Positions 1-7,218 are shown, numbered from the stretch's first letter. The stretch: 14,455 bases of DNA from an uncultured Clostridia bacterium (GCA_946408145.1 CAMJQX010000018.1:1-14455), one strand, 5' to 3'. Numbers and translations: made by a program. Notes: generated by a model not told the origin, from the letters alone.

Positions 1-105
1 GCAAAGGTCGATCCCTTCTTCGCGCAGGTCTGGAACCCGCTCCACGGGCCGGACGAGCTGCGGGAATACCCAAAGGTCGTCTCGGAGCTGGACGTGAAGG
101 AATAA
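1..105 (+). CDS. C-terminal fragment of an unrecognised protein
   Basis: An open frame enters from the left edge and ends at TAA 103-105, leaving 34 residues that finish in VVSELDVKE. The piece is hydrophilic, with FFAQVWNPLHGPDEL in the middle and no membrane segment. I do not recognise the family. The next gene starts 14 bases later, and its ribosome binding site (AAGGGAG, 104-110) overlaps the stop codon, so the two are probably co-transcribed. Its start and most of its length lie outside the window. Confidence 0.6.
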   Translation, partial: AKVDPFFAQVWNPLHGPDELREYPKVVSELDVKE

Positions 106-119
106 GGGAGAAAGTCATC

Positions 120-641
120 ATGAAAAAAGTATCCGCCGCGCTGAAAAACTACATCGTGGACGCCGTTGCGCTGATCGCGCTCGGTCTCGTGCTGCTGATC
201 TGGCACAGGTACTCGCTGCTGACCATTTTCAAGTGGCTGGCGCTCGGTCTGCTTGTCATGGGCGCGGTGAAGGTTGTTTTCTTCTTCCTGAAAAAGGAGA
301 AGAAGCGCAGCCTGCGCGATCTGATCGTCGGCCTGGTCCAGATCGCGCTGGCGATCCTGGTCTTCGTCAAGAGCGCTGGGCTGACCGATTTCTTCCCGAC
401 CGTCGCGGCGCTGCTCCTGGCTTACGGTGCGATCGTGATGCTCCTGCGGGCGGTCAAGCTCCGTAAGGGCGCGAAAAAGGACTTTCTGACGGTGCTGATC
501 CTCGGCGTCGTCTGCCTGGTGCTGGCGGTCGTCGTGTTCGTGCATCCCGCCGTGCTGGCCGATGTGATGATCCAGGCGGCCGGCGTTTCGATGATCGTCG
601 AGGGCGTGTCCCTGCTGATCGCACTGTCGAGATCGGCGTGA
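120..641 (+). CDS. DUF308 / HdeD-like six-helix membrane protein
   Basis: This 173-residue protein is almost entirely hydrophobic. It has six likely transmembrane helices at about 11-28, 32-57, 67-84, 90-112, 122-142 and 146-168, separated by short Lys/Arg-rich loops such as KKEKKRSLRD (58-67) and KLRKGAKKD (113-121). Three repeated helix pairs of this length are typical of the DUF308/HdeD family. E. coli HdeD is linked to acid resistance, but the role of most members is unknown. The ATG at 120 follows AAGGGAG with 9 bases between. It lies just after the truncated first gene, probably in the same operon, and transcription should stop at the hairpin at 776-833. The family call rests on topology and general resemblance, not on a catalytic motif. 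Confidence 0.75.
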   Translation: MKKVSAALKNYIVDAVALIALGLVLLIWHRYSLLTIFKWLALGLLVMGAVKVVFFFLKKEKKRSLRDLIVGLVQIALAILVFVKSAGLTDFFPTVAALLLAYGAIVMLLRAVKLRKGAKKDFLTVLILGVVCLVLAVVVFVHPAVLADVMIQAAGVSMIVEGVSLLIALSRSA

Positions 642-654
642 TCGGGAAGGAATA

Positions 655-774
655 ATGGGAAACAGACCGATCGATCTGATCAGCAGCCAAACCCGGCGGC
701 GGATACGGCATGGTGCATCGAGGCTGTGCCCGCCGCGGGAAAGCGCAGGGAGCCGGGGATCAACGCCTTCATAG
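655..774 (+). CDS. doubtful 39-residue basic small ORF
   Basis: An ATG at 655 is preceded by GGAAGGA (645-651) at the short spacing of 3 bases. It opens 39 codons ending at TAG 772-774, directly before the large hairpin at 776-833. The product is rich in Arg and Ser (QTRRRIRHGASR in the middle), with no membrane segment or recognisable domain. The position, between the end of the DUF308 gene and the terminator, fits a small last gene of the operon. The composition is equally what random GC-rich DNA would give, so I rate it as unlikely to be real. Nothing else is visible between 642 and 775. Confidence 0.15.
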   Translation: MGNRPIDLISSQTRRRIRHGASRLCPPRESAGSRGSTPS

Positions 775-775
775 G

Positions 776-833
776 CAAAAGCCCTCCCGCAATACGATCT
801 GAGACAACAGATCGTATTGCGGGAGGGCTTTTG
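776..833. terminator. bidirectional intrinsic terminator between convergent genes
   Basis: This is a perfect inverted repeat. The arm at 777-801 pairs with 808-832 over 25 bp, and 776/833 adds one more C-G pair, around a 6-base loop (AGACAA). The arms begin with AAAA and end with TTTT, so each strand reads as a GC-rich hairpin followed by a short U run. It sits between the plus-strand DUF308 gene and the minus-strand MDR dehydrogenase that ends at 923, where a two-way terminator is expected. The stem is longer than most intrinsic terminators. Confidence 0.85.
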
Positions 834-922
834 TCATGCGGTCTTTGCCGCGCGGATCGCGGTGCGGCTGTCGGCGCTCCGGTTCAAAACAAATCGGCAA
901 TCAGCGAAAAACGCACCATATA

Positions 923-1957
923 TCAGGGATACAGGAACATCTTGCCCGGCGCGCCGCTGCGCATTTTTGCGAAGCCCTGCTCGAAATCCTCGAGCGCGAA
1001 CTGCCCGCCGATGACCCGCTTCATGTCGTAGATCGGGTCCTTCATCACGGTCGTGAAATCGTCCCAGGTCTCCCAGATCTTCCGCCCGCAGATGCCCGAG
1101 AGGCGGATCTGCCGGTAGAAGAGATCCTCCGTCATGTCCATGGTGACCGGCTCGCCGGGCAGCCCGACGGAGACCAGCCGCCCGCAGGCCATCACGCTCT
1201 TGAGCGAGGCGTTGAGCGAGGCGGGGCTTCCGGTCACGTCGATCGCCGCCTCGACCCCGAGCCCGTCGGTCAGGCGCAGGACCGTCTCCACAAGGTTTTC
1301 CCGGCGGCTGTTGACCGTCACGTCGGCGCCCATGGCCCGGGCCGCCGTCAGCTTCTCGTCGAAGAGATCGCAGGCGATGATCGTTTTCGCGCCGAAGACC
1401 CTGCAGGCCGCCACGACGGTCAGGCCGATCGCCCCGCAGCCGGCGACGAGAACGGTCTTCCCGGCGACCTCTGCTTCCTCCACGCCGTGCACGCCCGAGC
1501 CCATCGGCTCAAAGATGCAGCCCTGCTCGTCGCTGAGCGCGTCCTCGAGCACGTAGGTGGCGTCGGCGCGGATCTTCGCGTACTCCGCGAAGGCGCCGTC
1601 CTGCTGGATCCCGAAGAGGGACATGTGCTGGCAGACATGCCGCCGCCCGGCCAGACAGTGCGGGCAGGTCCCGTCCCAGATGTGCGTCTCGCAGGAGACG
1701 CGCTGGCCGACGAAGCGGTCGCGCACGTCCTTGCCGACCTCGACGATCTCGCCCGTCGTCTCGTGCCCGATGACGCGGGGGAAGGCAGTGATCCGGCGCC
1801 GCGCCCACTCGCCCCAGTCATAGATGCCGAGGTCGGTCCCGCAGATGGAGGCGCAGCGGATCTTCAGCAGCACCTCGTCGCCGCCGATCTCCGGGATGGG
1901 GAGGTCGGTGCGGAATTCAAGCCCCGGACCCGCTTTGCTCTTGATGATACCGCGCAT
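923..1957 (-). CDS. zinc-dependent MDR dehydrogenase, threonine 3-dehydrogenase-like
   Basis: A 344-residue medium-chain dehydrogenase/reductase that oxidises a secondary alcohol with NAD. Visible motifs are the catalytic-zinc site C39-G-T-D, H65-E66, the later acidic ligand in FEPMG (E150), and the Rossmann motif GCGAIG at 173-178 with D197 after beta-2, which favours NAD over NADP. The stretches ICGTDLGIYDWGEW (38-51) and CGRKIWETW near the C terminus are close to L-threonine 3-dehydrogenase (Tdh). The true substrate may differ: sorbitol-, idonate- and butanediol-type enzymes share the fold. In the structural zinc lobe only C98, C101 and C109 remain, with Asp95 at the usual first cysteine. 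It starts 2 bases after the GntR stop codon, so it is translated with the regulator. It is the last gene of the minus-strand cluster. Confidence 0.85.
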   Translation of the reverse strand: MRGIIKSKAGPGLEFRTDLPIPEIGGDEVLLKIRCASICGTDLGIYDWGEWARRRITAFPRVIGHETTGEIVEVGKDVRDRFVGQRVSCETHIWDGTCPHCLAGRRHVCQHMSLFGIQQDGAFAEYAKIRADATYVLEDALSDEQGCIFEPMGSGVHGVEEAEVAGKTVLVAGCGAIGLTVVAACRVFGAKTIIACDLFDEKLTAARAMGADVTVNSRRENLVETVLRLTDGLGVEAAIDVTGSPASLNASLKSVMACGRLVSVGLPGEPVTMDMTEDLFYRQIRLSGICGRKIWETWDDFTTVMKDPIYDMKRVIGGQFALEDFEQGFAKMRSGAPGKMFLYP

Positions 1958-1959
1958 GC

Positions 1960-2661
1960 TCAGCCGTCCTTTCTCTCGTGATGTTCCTCGTAGTTTTCGA
2001 TGAGCTTGAGGTGGCGGCCCATCTCGTACGCGGCCAGCTCCTCGTCTCTCGCCTTCACCGCCTCGTAGATGCGCCGGTGGGCCTCGGCTGTCTTGCCGTG
2101 ATAGTCCTCACGCTCGAAAAAGCGCATGCGCAGCTCGAGGATCAGACTGTTGACGTAGTCGAGCATGGCGGCGAAGATCGTGTTGTGGCTGGCGTAGGCG
2201 AGATTGACGTGAAACTCCACGTCCGCCAGATAGTCGGTCGCGTCGTTCTCCAGCCGCTCCACGGAGCTGCGCAGCCGCTCCAGATCCTCCTCGGTGGCGC
2301 GCAGGCAGGCCAGCCGTGCGATCTCGCGCTCATTGGTGCGGCGAAACTCCATGAAATCCTCAAAGGTGTCCGTGGAGTAGGACAGCTCCAGCAGGGAGCG
2401 CGCCTTGCGGAAATAGTCCGCGTTTTTGACCAGGATCTTGCGGTTGCCGCGGTTTTCCACGATCCCCATGAAGTTCAGGATGGACAGGCACTCGCGCAGG
2501 GAGTTGCGCGAAATGCCGAGCGCTTCGGCCAGCTCGCGCTCCGGGGGAAGCTCGCGCCCGATCTGGATGCTGCCCGTCTCAATGGCGCGCAGCAGACTGT
2601 CAAGCACCAGCTCCGGCACCGTCGGCGCGCTGTACTGGATCTTGTCGAAACCCGTTGCCAT
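1960..2661 (-). CDS. GntR-family transcriptional regulator, FadR/FCD subfamily
   Basis: The 233 residues comprise an N-terminal winged helix (about 14-78) and a C-terminal all-helical FCD ligand domain (about 85-225). The DNA-binding core GRELPPERELAEALGISR (35-52), followed by NSLRE (53-57), closely follows FadR and PdhR, whose operators have a TTGGTnnnACCAA-like or TGGTnnnACCA-like core. The FCD metal and ligand site is visible as D147, H151, H195 and H217; this site usually senses a small carboxylate. The start is well supported by GGAGGAGG-type bases just upstream (2671-2680 on the complement). It sits 27 bases after lplA and 2 bases before the MDR dehydrogenase. Two identical TTGGTAGGACCAA sites, before the TRAP genes and before the PPC-dehydrogenase genes, are its likely targets (inference). 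Confidence 0.9.
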   Translation of the reverse strand: MATGFDKIQYSAPTVPELVLDSLLRAIETGSIQIGRELPPERELAEALGISRNSLRECLSILNFMGIVENRGNRKILVKNADYFRKARSLLELSYSTDTFEDFMEFRRTNEREIARLACLRATEEDLERLRSSVERLENDATDYLADVEFHVNLAYASHNTIFAAMLDYVNSLILELRMRFFEREDYHGKTAEAHRRIYEAVKARDEELAAYEMGRHLKLIENYEEHHERKDG

Positions 2662-2688
2662 GAACGAATCCTCCTCCGAGTGGTCACA

Positions 2689-3687
2689 TTATTCACACAG
2701 CAGGGCCAGCAGGCCCTCCCGATCGAGGCCGAGAAAGTAGCGGGAGATCTCCGCGTCCCGCAGCGCGGCGGCATAGGCCTCCCGCTCGGGCCGCAGCCCG
2801 AGAAAGCGCGCCGCCAGCGCCTCCGGCTCCTCCAGACTGAAAAAGTCGCCCAGGAAGCGCAGGGAGACGATGCGCCCGTGCTCCAGCCCGATATGCGCCT
2901 CGACGCTGCCGCAGCCCTCGACGCGCCGCTTTTTCAGCAGCGTGCAGGGCGGCGAGGCGCCGTAGTTCCAGTCCCAGCAGTCGTAGCGCTCCCGGCGCAG
3001 CCGCTCGACGCCGGCGAGATCCCCTTCCGTCAGGCTGTACGGCTCGCCGGGGTTCTCCGCGAGGATGTGCGAGAGCAGGCTCTGCCGGAACTCCTCGAGC
3101 GTACGGTCCCGCGGCAGCAGGGGGCGGATGTTCGTGACGCGGCTGCGCACCGAGCGCAGGCCCTTGGCGCGGATTTTCTCCTCGTCCACCTGCAGCGCGC
3201 GCTCCACGACACTCAGGTCGGAGTCGAAGAGCAGCGTGCCGTGGTGCATGAGCCGCCCGCCGCGCAGATACTGGGCGTTGCCGGAGATCTTTTTTCCCCC
3301 GATGCTGATGTCGTTGCGGCCGTTGAGCTCCGCGTGCAGACCGAGCGCCTCGAGCGCCCGGACGACGGGCAGGCAGAACAGCTGCAGATCCAGCGTCTCC
3401 GCGTTTGCCGCGTCGAGGATGAAGGTATAGTTGAGATTGCCGAGATCGTGATAGACGGCGCCGCCGCCGGATAGACGGCGGACGACGCGGATGCCCTGTT
3501 CATCCACATAGCGCTTGTTGATCTCGGCCAGCGTGTTCTGGTATTTGCCGACGATCACGGCCCTGTCGTTCTGCCAGAGCAGCAGATAGCTCCGGTCCCG
3601 CGGCAGGGCGTCGAAGACGTACTGCTCCGCGGCGAGGTTGAAGGCGGGATCGAAGCCGGGAAGAAGGAGATAACGCAGCTCAGGCAT
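2689..3687 (-). CDS. lplA: lipoate-protein ligase A
   Basis: This 332-residue enzyme activates free lipoate with ATP and transfers it to the lysine of lipoyl domains. The diagnostic block RRLSGGGAVYHDLGN lies at 70-84. GRNDI is at 123-127 and the catalytic lysine at about K133 in GKKISGNAQ. Length and layout match the two-domain bacterial LplA (E. coli about 338 residues), with an accessory domain from about 245 on, so it should do both activation and transfer. Its start overlaps the end of the SGNH hydrolase gene by 8 bases, showing translational coupling. The context is informative: the divergent operon encodes a dehydrogenase complex with two lipoyl-bearing subunits, so this ligase probably serves that complex by scavenging lipoate. 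No lipoate synthesis gene is seen in the window. Confidence 0.93.
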   Translation of the reverse strand: MPELRYLLLPGFDPAFNLAAEQYVFDALPRDRSYLLLWQNDRAVIVGKYQNTLAEINKRYVDEQGIRVVRRLSGGGAVYHDLGNLNYTFILDAANAETLDLQLFCLPVVRALEALGLHAELNGRNDISIGGKKISGNAQYLRGGRLMHHGTLLFDSDLSVVERALQVDEEKIRAKGLRSVRSRVTNIRPLLPRDRTLEEFRQSLLSHILAENPGEPYSLTEGDLAGVERLRRERYDCWDWNYGASPPCTLLKKRRVEGCGSVEAHIGLEHGRIVSLRFLGDFFSLEEPEALAARFLGLRPEREAYAAALRDAEISRYFLGLDREGLLALLCE

Positions 3688-4288
3688 TCATCCGCTCCCT
3701 CTCCATCACGGACAGCACCCGGACGACGCGCTCGGCCATCACGCGGTGACCCTCCCGGCCGGGGTGCAGCCCGTCCAGATACAGCTCCGGCCGCGGCCGC
3801 CCGGCGCGGTCGAGAAAGTCGCGCCGGAAATCCAGCATGCGCACGCCGAAGGCGTCGCAGAAGCGCTCGAGCCAGCGTCCGTATTCGCGCACGATGGGCT
3901 CTGCCGCGGAAAAGTCCGCCAGCGCGGACCAGCCGTGGGGATAGGGCCCGCCGGACAGGTCCGGCCCCACGGCCACGATCGGCGCCTCGCCGGCGGCAAA
4001 GAGCTGGTGGACCATGGCGGCCATGTTCGCGCGCGCCGCGGCGTCGCTGCCGGAATAGAAGATATCGTTGCAGCCGCCGAGCAGCAGGAAGCAGCGCTCG
4101 TCTCTGCGCTCGTCCAGACCGCCGAGGATCTCGCGCAGCCGCAGGAGCATGCCGCCCGTCGTGTCGCCGCTGACGCCGCAGTTGCGCAGCGTCCAGCCGC
4201 TCTCCTCCGCGGCGAGCGCGGTCCAGCGTTCGTTCCGGCGCACGCCGTAGCCGAAAGTCAGGCTGTCGCCGATGCAGATCAGTTCCAT
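3680..4288 (-). CDS. SGNH/GDSL-family hydrolase
   Basis: A 202-residue esterase/lipase-type hydrolase with all four SGNH blocks: GDSLT with nucleophile S9, GVSGDT with oxyanion G41, GGCND with N74, and DGLHP with D172 and H175 completing the catalytic triad. There is no signal peptide, so it should act in the cytoplasm. Length and block spacing fit TesA-like or acetyl-esterase members, and the natural ester cannot be deduced. The ATG at 4288 follows an AAGGGA-type site with about 5 bases of spacing, and the stop overlaps the lplA start. It is the second gene of the minus-strand cluster. Its tie to lipoate or organic-acid metabolism is by position only; removal of an acyl or lipoyl group is a possibility, not shown. 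Confidence 0.88.
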   Translation of the reverse strand: MELICIGDSLTFGYGVRRNERWTALAAEESGWTLRNCGVSGDTTGGMLLRLREILGGLDERRDERCFLLLGGCNDIFYSGSDAAARANMAAMVHQLFAAGEAPIVAVGPDLSGGPYPHGWSALADFSAAEPIVREYGRWLERFCDAFGVRMLDFRRDFLDRAGRPRPELYLDGLHPGREGHRVMAERVVRVLSVMERERMNA

Positions 4289-4309
4289 GGATGTCCCTTC
4301 TTCCTTGTT

Positions 4310-5038
4310 TCACGCGGCTTCCCGCGCGGCGAAGAGCTGCGCCGCCGGGAGCGGGAGCAGCAGAAGCAGCAGCGTCGCCGCGGCGGAGAGCCCGCCCGGA
4401 CGCCCGAAGGCGAAGCAGACGGCCAGCAGCAGCAGGCCCGCCGCCATCCAGGCGATCCCGGCAACCCGGTGGGTCTTCTGCCAGGCCGCGGCCTTGTATT
4501 CGATGCAGCGCAGATGGAAGGCGAGCTTTGCCTCGCGCGGGCAGCCGAAAAAGTGCGCGCCGATCAGCAGCAGCAGGAGCGCCAGCGCACAGGGCGCGAG
4601 ACGGCGCAGATCCGTGCCCTGCCCGGCGGCGGAGCGGATCCAGAGGGGGCAGAGCAGCACAGACAGCACGGGCAGCCCCCAGCGCCCCAGCAGACGCACC
4701 GGCATGGGCGGGAGCTTTTCGGCCCTCTGGTGCAGCCAGAGCTGCGCGTGACAGACGAGGCAGAGCAGGCAGAACAGCCCCGGCACGCCGAAGACCAGCA
4801 CGGCGCGGGGCATGGAGTCGTCCAGCCCCTCGGCGCTGACCAGCCCCGTCTGCACGACAGGAGGGATCAGCTCCCAGAGCCGCAGGCCCAGCAGCATCGG
4901 CGAGGCGCAGCAGAGCAGCGCCGCGATCAGAGAGCTCAGCGCCTTGGCCGGGCTGACGTGCCGACCGAAGACGCGGCTGGCGGCGCGCTCCTGTTCACGC
5001 GTCATCGCATATGCACTTTTCTTTCGTTTCGTTTCCAT
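4310..5038 (-). CDS. polytopic membrane protein, possibly DUF1648/SdpI-like
   Basis: From the ATG at 5038 this is 242 residues, with a basic N terminus (METKRKKSAYAM) and about six hydrophobic helices: near 31-53, 74-95, 110-128, 140-158, 180-200 and 206-228. The segment from LWELIPPVV through DDSMPRAVLVFGVPG recalls the P-rich loop and first helices of DUF1648 proteins, but I could not confirm the family and the job is unknown. The frame is open further upstream to 5149, but those codons cover a good promoter (5046-5074), so I chose 5038. An internal ATG at 5005 is the alternative. No clear ribosome binding site precedes either start. It is the first gene of the minus-strand cluster, ending 21 bases before the SGNH hydrolase. 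Confidence 0.65.
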   Translation of the reverse strand: METKRKKSAYAMTREQERAASRVFGRHVSPAKALSSLIAALLCCASPMLLGLRLWELIPPVVQTGLVSAEGLDDSMPRAVLVFGVPGLFCLLCLVCHAQLWLHQRAEKLPPMPVRLLGRWGLPVLSVLLCPLWIRSAAGQGTDLRRLAPCALALLLLLIGAHFFGCPREAKLAFHLRCIEYKAAAWQKTHRVAGIAWMAAGLLLLAVCFAFGRPGGLSAAATLLLLLLPLPAAQLFAAREAA

Positions 5039-5045
5039 GCCTGTC

Positions 5046-5074
5046 AATATACCCCCTTTTGTTCGACTTGTAAA
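5046..5074 (-). promoter_or_regulatory. sigma-A-like promoter for the minus-strand cluster
   Basis: On the minus strand TTTACA (5074-5069) is followed by exactly 17 bases and then TATATT (5051-5046), each one mismatch from consensus. Transcription would start near 5039, next to the ATG at 5038, so the mRNA would be leaderless, or translation would begin at 5005. It is the only obvious promoter I found for the cluster. Internal promoters within the cluster were not excluded. Confidence 0.6.
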
Positions 5075-5111
5075 GAGAGAAGAAGAGGCCGCCGACGGCG
5101 GTGCTGATACA

Positions 5112-5177
5112 TATTTCACAAATAGCTGCGGCATTTTTTCAGGGAGCATCGGGGATGTTTGTACTTATTTCACAAAT
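5112..5177 (+). repeat. two copies of TATTTCACAAAT in the divergent control region
   Basis: The 12-mer occurs at 5112-5123 and again at 5166-5177, starts 54 bp apart, or about five helical turns. Each copy contains TTCACAA, the half-site shape used by Rex and, more loosely, by CRP-type regulators. In the first copy the arms TATTT/AAATA are also inverted around CAC. They lie between the two divergent promoters, where a regulator could act on both directions. No full consensus operator is present, so the binding protein is unknown. Confidence 0.45.
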
Positions 5178-5217
5178 TTGAAGGGAATATTTCGCCTTTT
5201 TGACAAGACATCCGGCC

Positions 5218-5246
5218 TTGAAGAGCGGCGGAGAAAGTTGTAAAAT
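5218..5246 (+). promoter_or_regulatory. sigma-A-like promoter for the TRAP operon
   Basis: TTGAAG (5218-5223), 17 bases, then TAAAAT (5241-5246), a good match to TTGACA-17-TATAAT. Transcription should begin near 5253, a few bases before the operator at 5258-5270, so a bound regulator would block the initial transcript. The dctQ start codon lies 72 bases past the -10 element. Confidence 0.65.
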
Positions 5247-5257
5247 GAAAACCGCCA

Positions 5258-5270
5258 TTGGTAGGACCAA
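5258..5270 (+). promoter_or_regulatory. GntR (FCD) operator candidate, copy 1
   Basis: TTGGTAGGACCAA is a 5-3-5 palindrome (TTGGT/ACCAA). This matches the core of the PdhR operator and resembles that of FadR, both regulators of the same subfamily as the GntR encoded at 1960-2661. It sits just downstream of the predicted start of the TRAP transcript, a repressor position. The identical 13-mer recurs at 8323-8335. Confidence 0.75.
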
Positions 5271-5317
5271 AAACCGGGCACACCCCTGACACAAATGCAC
5301 CAGGAAGGACGGGTGAT

Positions 5318-5845
5318 ATGAAAGTCTATAAAAAGATCATGGACATCCTCGGCTATCTTGAGTCGGCGATCCAGGTCGTGATCGGCATCGTGATCACGGT
5401 GATCGCGTTCGCCAACGTCTGCGTGCGCTATCTGTCCAACGGCAAGCTGGCCTACACCGAGGAGCTCACGGTCAACATCTTCGTGCTGATGATCATGTGC
5501 GGCTGCGCGCTCTGCGCCCGCAGCGGCAGCCTGATCAGTCTCTCGCTGGTCTTCGACCTGGCGGGGAAGAAGGGCAAGAAGATCCTGGCTGTGATCTTCA
5601 CCATCTTCAGCATCGCCTTCTACGCCGTGATCGTCTACACCGGCTGGGACAAGACCGCGACGCTGCTGCACCAGCACAAGCTGACGGCCTCGCTGCTGAT
5701 CCCGGAGGCCTATTTCATGATGGCGCTGCCGCTCGGCGGCATCCTGCTGATCCTGCACTCGATCGAATACTTGCTCGGCATCCTGACCGAGACGGATCCC
5801 TGCATGCGGATCCCGGACAAAAAGAAGGAGGCGGCTGAGAAATGA
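5318..5845 (+). CDS. dctQ: TRAP transporter small membrane subunit (DctQ family)
   Basis: A 175-residue membrane protein with four hydrophobic helices (about 15-38, 48-68, 88-110, 129-152). The first inter-helix region, NVCVRYLSNGKLAYTEELTV, is the usual DctQ pattern of R-Y before an aromatic/E-E stretch. DctQ binds DctM in the membrane and is needed for import by the sodium-driven TRAP system. The ATG at 5318 follows AGGAAGG (5302-5308); the frame is open back to a TTG at 5258, but that codon lies inside the operator, so the shorter form is preferred. Its stop overlaps the dctM start in ATGA. It is the first gene after the promoter-operator. Confidence 0.9.
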   Translation: MKVYKKIMDILGYLESAIQVVIGIVITVIAFANVCVRYLSNGKLAYTEELTVNIFVLMIMCGCALCARSGSLISLSLVFDLAGKKGKKILAVIFTIFSIAFYAVIVYTGWDKTATLLHQHKLTASLLIPEAYFMMALPLGGILLILHSIEYLLGILTETDPCMRIPDKKKEAAEK

Positions 5846-7143
5846 TCAACTTTATCCTCTTCGGCAGCTTCTTCTTCCTGCTCCTGCTGAACGTCCCCAT
5901 CGCGGCGAGCCTGGGCCTGAGCTCCGTGTTCGCCATGCTCTACGGCGGGACGAAGTTCACCGTCATCCCCACGAACCTCTATAACGGCATGGCCAAATTC
6001 CTGCTCCTGGCCATCCCCTTCTTCGTCATCTCCGGCAACGTCATGGCCGAGGCCGGCATCTCCCGCCGCCTGATCGACTTCATCGACGACTGCGTGGGCC
6101 ACCAGAAGGGCGGCATCGCCATCGTCTGCGTCATCGTCGCCATGTTCTTCGGCGCGATCTCCGGCTCCGGCCCGGCGACCGTCGCGGCGCTGGGCATCAT
6201 CCTGATCCCCGCCATGATCAACTCCGGCGGCTTCTCGGCGCCCTTTGCCTCGGCGCTGATGGCGGCGGCCTCGTCGATCGCCATCGTCATCCCGCCGTCG
6301 ATCGCTTTCGTCGTCTACGCGTCCATCACGGGCGTCTCCGTCGGCAACATGTTCATGGCCGGCATCATCCCCGGCATCATGATGGGCCTGGCCCTGATCG
6401 TGATCGTCCTGATCGAGGTCAAGCGCAAGGGCATCACCGCCAGCCGTGAGCGCTCCAGCTGGGGCCACCGGGGCAAGACCTTCCTGCAGGCCCTGTGGGG
6501 CTTCCTGGTCCCGGTCATCATCCTCGGCGGCATCTACGGCGGCATCTTCACCCCGACCGAGGCCGCGGCCGTCTCCGTGGTCTACGCGCTGATCGTCGGC
6601 ATTTTCATCTACCGCGAGATCAAGATCAAGAACTTCATCAAGATCATGGTCGACTCCGGCAAGACCACGGGCTCCATCATGCTCATCATCGGCACCGCCG
6701 CCGTCTTCTCCTACGTCTGCATGAAGTTCGGCATCTCCAAGGCGGCGCAGGCGCTGCTGCTGCAGGTGTCCGGCAACAAGTACGTGTTCCTGATCATCGT
6801 CAACATCATCTTCCTGATCGCCGGCTGCTTCGTGGACGCCAACTCCGCCATGTACATCTTCATCCCCATCATGGCGCCCGTCGCCCAGCAGCTCGGCATC
6901 GACCTGATCCACTTCGGCGTCATCGCCACCGTGAACCTCGCCATCGGGCAGGTGACCCCGCCCGTGGGCGTGAACCTCTTCGTCGCCATCGGCATCTCGG
7001 ACAGCATGAAGGATCTGCGGGACAAGACGCGCGTCACGATCACGAGCATCTCCCGCGCCGTGTGGCCGATGATCCTCGCCTGCGTCATCGCGCTGCTGCT
7101 CATCACCTACGTCCCCTGGTTCAGCATGGTGATCCTGGGATGA
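5842..7143 (+). CDS. dctM: TRAP transporter large permease subunit (DctM family)
   Basis: This 433-residue permease is hydrophobic throughout, with about 12 helices, the standard size and topology for DctM. Familiar family stretches are NVPIAASLGLSS near the start, AIPFFVISGNVMAEAG (53-68), FFGAISGSGPATVAALG (96-112) and, in the second half, GIYGGIFTPTEAAAVSVVYA and NLAIGQVTPPVGVNLF. It forms the transport channel and couples substrate uptake to an ion gradient. It overlaps dctQ by 4 bases, with AAGGAGG 10 bases upstream of its ATG. The binding-protein gene follows after 75 bases that contain a small hairpin. The order Q-M-P, with the binding protein last, is one of the known arrangements. 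Confidence 0.95.
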   Translation: MINFILFGSFFFLLLLNVPIAASLGLSSVFAMLYGGTKFTVIPTNLYNGMAKFLLLAIPFFVISGNVMAEAGISRRLIDFIDDCVGHQKGGIAIVCVIVAMFFGAISGSGPATVAALGIILIPAMINSGGFSAPFASALMAAASSIAIVIPPSIAFVVYASITGVSVGNMFMAGIIPGIMMGLALIVIVLIEVKRKGITASRERSSWGHRGKTFLQALWGFLVPVIILGGIYGGIFTPTEAAAVSVVYALIVGIFIYREIKIKNFIKIMVDSGKTTGSIMLIIGTAAVFSYVCMKFGISKAAQALLLQVSGNKYVFLIIVNIIFLIAGCFVDANSAMYIFIPIMAPVAQQLGIDLIHFGVIATVNLAIGQVTPPVGVNLFVAIGISDSMKDLRDKTRVTITSISRAVWPMILACVIALLLITYVPWFSMVILG

Positions 7144-7165
7144 TCCCCAATTGACCCGGTGATAC

Positions 7166-7181
7166 GCGGGGCCAAACCCGC
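7166..7181 (+). other. small GC hairpin between dctM and dctP
   Basis: GCGGG (7166-7170) pairs with CCCGC (7177-7181) around GCCAAA. It has no U run, so it is not a terminator. A stem placed before a binding-protein gene could alter mRNA decay and give that subunit more product, but 5 bp is short and may be chance. Confidence 0.25.
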
Positions 7182-7218
7182 ACAACACATATCACAATTT
7201 TTTAGGAGGAAAAGCAAA

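Noticed and set aside
836..1981. Plus-strand open frame of 381 codons opposite the MDR dehydrogenase
   Set aside because: It starts inside the terminator region, has low-complexity composition and no domain; the minus-strand enzyme has full zinc and NAD motifs.
1978..3474. Plus-strand open frame of 498 codons opposite GntR and lplA
   Set aside because: It lies antisense to genes with clear catalytic and DNA-binding motifs, has no domain that I recognise, and comes from the GC-rich third codon positions that remove stops from the opposite frame.
3746..5107. Plus-strand open frame of 453 codons opposite the SGNH hydrolase and membrane protein
   Set aside because: The product is Gln/Arg/Ala-rich low complexity, while the minus strand carries all four SGNH blocks.
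5200..5228. TTGACA at 5200-5205 as the -35 box of the TRAP promoter
   Set aside because: At 16-18 bases downstream there is only GC-rich sequence with no -10-like hexamer; the TTGAAG/TAAAAT pair at 5218-5246 fits much better.
5710..7188. Minus-strand open frame of 492 codons opposite dctM
   Set aside because: Its product is an extreme Asp/Gly/Ala/His-rich string typical of antisense reading of a hydrophobic, C-ending-codon gene; dctM itself is certain.
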